From Adiantum capillus-veneris (taxonomy: Eukaryota; Streptophyta; Polypodiopsida; Polypodiales; Pteridaceae): 64,000 bases of DNA. The stretch is taken from positions 123,432,817 to 123,496,816 of the forward strand of contig CM043958.1 in NCBI GenBank assembly GCA_014529385.2, in the 5' to 3' direction. Numbering within the stretch: position 1 is the stretch's first letter; every line of letters starts with the position of its first letter. A program made the translations under genes and the position numbers. The notes under the pieces are model-generated. The model ran no database searches, was not told the DNA's origin, and was given only the letters and a program-made list of their open reading frames with translations. Shown in pieces: positions 62,107-64,000 of this stretch.

Positions 62107-62850
62107 CAGATCAAGGGATCCTTATGACCATTTGTCCAGCTTTAGACAGGTTTTGAGAGCTCGGCGCATAACCAACTTCCATACGCAGTTTGAGGGGTTC
62201 AGGATAACCTTGGAAGGCAAAGCTTTGACTTGGTTTCAAACCATGCTGACTGGATCAATAACCAATTTTCCAACCTTGGCAATGAGATTTGTTGCTACCA
62301 GTTTCAAAATGGGGATAAAGCATAGTATAGTGGCACAAATCTATAGTTTCACACAGAAACAGGGAGAGACTGTAAAGGATAGTGTGAGTCGAATGATGCA
62401 ATATATAAACAAATATCCGGAGTTGAAATTCCAACTAAGGAAAGACTCGTCTCATTATTTTTGGAAGGAATGTTAAACAAGGAATTACATGCTATCTTGT
62501 ACAACAAAAAACATATGACTTGGGAAGCATGTAGTCTAGATGCGATTGACCTGAGCGATAATTATGAGATTTATAATGAGGAAAGTAAAGCTAAAGACGT
62601 ACAAAGAAAACGAACAACAACCAGTGTGCCGGCAGAAGTCGGACTAGCTATTGTGGCTCCTGCCAATTCTATAGAGGACATGTTGAAGCGCATGAACGAT
62701 ATGATGATCAACATGCAAAGGATGTTGTTGAGGAGCCCAATGCAGGGACCAAATCAAGGACAACCATAAAGGCAATTAAAATGGTGCACCATTGAAGGAA
62801 AATGGACAAATCACGAGACAAACAAGTGTTACTACAAGCCTTCAATACGT
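62107..62850 (+). pseudogene. Ty3-type gag remnant of element C
   Basis: The frame from 62107 reads DPYDHLSSFRQVLR, FEGFRITLEGKALTWFQTM and KQGETVKDSVSRMMQYI, the pattern of plant gypsy capsid. It shifts frame near 62461 and continues ELHAILYNKKHMTWEAC and DLSDNYEIYNEES to a stop at 62767. Beyond the stop, a CCHC-like remnant (WCTIEGKWTNHETNKCY, with H-X4-C spacing) is visible near 62780-62835. At least one frameshift and several stops disable it. Confidence 0.65.
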
Positions 62851-63483
62851 GCCAATGAGGCCACAATGACAACAATGGCAATGCAATGGGAAGAACACAT
62901 TATACACTCAATCAATGTCAATCTACTCACTCCCTCCACAATCAATGAATGTGGCATTAGAAAGATCTCCCTTACCCTCTCATTAAATTCAAAGTCCTCC
63001 AAATCAAAGAAACAAGGAGTCAGTTCAATCTAGCACTACAACACCGGAAATGGCGAGAAATTTGGTTTAACCGGCATCCCAAGTATCTCATTTTGTTCAC
63101 AAATTCACCGTTCATAATCAAACAAGATCTTGTGCAGTGCCTAGTACCGAGAGTCAAAAATTGGCAACAACACCTTCTCCTCCAACAGAAAAGACCAACC
63201 TGGCTTAACTACCCCAATTTCCACCGCGTCCAAATAACCAACCGACAGAGTCATACATGGTGGAGATACTATCATCAACCATATATCTATTTTAAGGTGT
63301 CCCAGATTTGGTATATATTATGCTAGTAAAGATTGCAAAGATACTCCTCACTTGTTTGCAAACCTTTCATAGGGCAGAACAAACAGATGCAGCATGGATG
63401 TCCTTCCTTGAAGGTACACAAGGTCTATGCTATGATCTTGCCAACCATCTGAAGAAGTCCTTTATGGATTCTACGCAAGCGCC

Positions 63484-63711
63484 ATGTTTCTCCCATCCCC
63501 TTACATGCAGACATTTGAAAAAGCAGTCTACACGGCCTTTTTCACTTATAGATCAAAGATCTTTGTCCCTGCCATCACAAACCTCCGGGCTCAGTTTGTT
63601 AGCTATTCAACAATGGAACTGAAGAATGCAATCAACATGCAATTCATGTCCACTAAAGAGAAAGAGTTGTGTATCAAATACCAACAAGGGCTTGAGCATC
63701 AAGCCCAATGA
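63484..63711 (+). pseudogene. Unrecognised C-terminal ORF of element C
   Basis: A frame of 75 codons beginning MFLPSPYMQTFEKAVYTAFF ends at a stop 60 bases before the polypurine tract. The same frame is readable, with stops, back to about 62770. I do not recognise it; its place suggests the end of the element's single ORF. Confidence 0.35.
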
Positions 63712-63770
63712 ACAGCAACGTGCAACCACTACTCAACACCCTAAGTAGTTGTGTCACAAACGACACATGC

Positions 63771-63784
63771 AAGGAGGGGGGGAA
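63771..63784 (+). other. Polypurine tract of element C
   Basis: AAGGAGGGGGGGAA directly before TGTTAGC. Confidence 0.7.
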
Positions 63785-64000
63785 TGTTAGCTGCTCAGCT
63801 AACAAGACAAAAAGAAGAGCATCAAGCAAGACTCCACACATTTTTTTGAGCCTAATCATTGTAATAAAACCCATTTTATTATTGAAAATTTCCAGAACTC
63901 CAAAGCCGTTGTAATGTTATTGGATACCAGTGAGTCTAAAGGGGCCAATGGCTTCCACGGTTGTAATTCTGTGCAATCTCTTAACCTTATACTCAGCCCC
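63785..64000 (+). repeat. Start of 3' LTR of element C, runs off the window
   Basis: Opens TGTTAGCTGCTCAGCTAACA, which contains a perfect inverted repeat (TTAGCTG/CAGCTAA). No second copy lies in the window, so the LTR status depends on the polypurine tract and TG start. Confidence 0.5.

Larger units (their letters stand above)
62107..63784 (+). mobile_element. Interior of gag-only Ty3-type element C
   Basis: Plus-strand gag remnants lead to a polypurine tract and a 3' LTR at the window end. The interval from gag to LTR is only about 1 kb and contains no protease, RT or integrase motif, so this is another element without pol or an internally deleted copy. The 5' LTR was not found upstream. 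Confidence 0.6.

Overview
The window is repeat-dominated nuclear DNA of a land plant. The evidence is a U6 snRNA gene with a plant-type upstream element, plant-type primer-binding sites in several LTR retrotransposons, a DUF659/hAT-type transposase relic, fragments resembling pentatricopeptide-repeat (PPR) and nepenthesin-like aspartyl protease genes, and very long AG/TC, TG/AC and TA microsatellites. A fern or other seed-free plant would fit the style of the PPR-like fragment and the large repeat load, but the sequence alone does not settle this. I found no intact host protein-coding gene in 64 kb.

Layout. 1-5.9 kb: microsatellites, one copy of an interspersed repeat (F) and a decayed hAT-like transposase on the minus strand. 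6.1-11.6 kb: an LTR element without coding capacity (E, LARD-like, copia-type PBS) inserted into a second copy of F, with a target duplication. 13.0-13.2 kb: the U6 snRNA gene with upstream element, TATA-like box and T-run terminator. 14.7-15.6 kb: repeat R1, carrying a PPR-like relic. 15.6-24.4 kb: LTR element A on the minus strand, coding for gag and protease plus a tail with repeated W(V/I)PK motifs, with no reverse transcriptase or integrase. 24.4-30.4 kb: LTR element B, nested in the 5' LTR of A, with unusually long LTRs and one long acidic decayed ORF. 30.4-32.2 and 37.1-38.7 kb: repeats R2 and R3, further copies of the R family. 33.6-36.1 kb: simple-sequence-rich DNA with CCAAT-bearing hairpins and an inverted GA/TC structure. 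36.1-36.5 kb: aspartyl protease relic. About 42 kb: apparent 3' end of a Ty3-like element. 48.3-53.6 kb: a complete Ty1/copia element (Copia-1) with matching LTRs and a perfect 5-bp target duplication, disabled by two nonsense codons and a lost integrase aspartate. 54.6-58.8 kb: a complete non-autonomous copia-type element (D) with gag and protease only. 59.1-60.4 kb: a third LTR of family A, expanded by a minisatellite. 60.5-61.3 kb: a decayed ORF with a coiled coil and a possible L1-ORF1p-like domain. 62.1-64 kb: a gag-only Ty3-type element (C) whose 3' LTR runs off the window.

Taken together, only one of the six LTR elements seen here (Copia-1) carries a recognisable pol. Elements A, B, D and E lack it, and C lacks it in the part visible. 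A, B and D (and C in part) keep structural-protein reading frames, so they would have depended on enzymes supplied in trans. The strongest candidates for something undescribed are the W(V/I)PK-repeat protein of A, the acidic ORF of B, and the gag-protease element D with its unrecognised C-terminal tail. All reading frames are broken, mostly by stop codons that one transition could explain.
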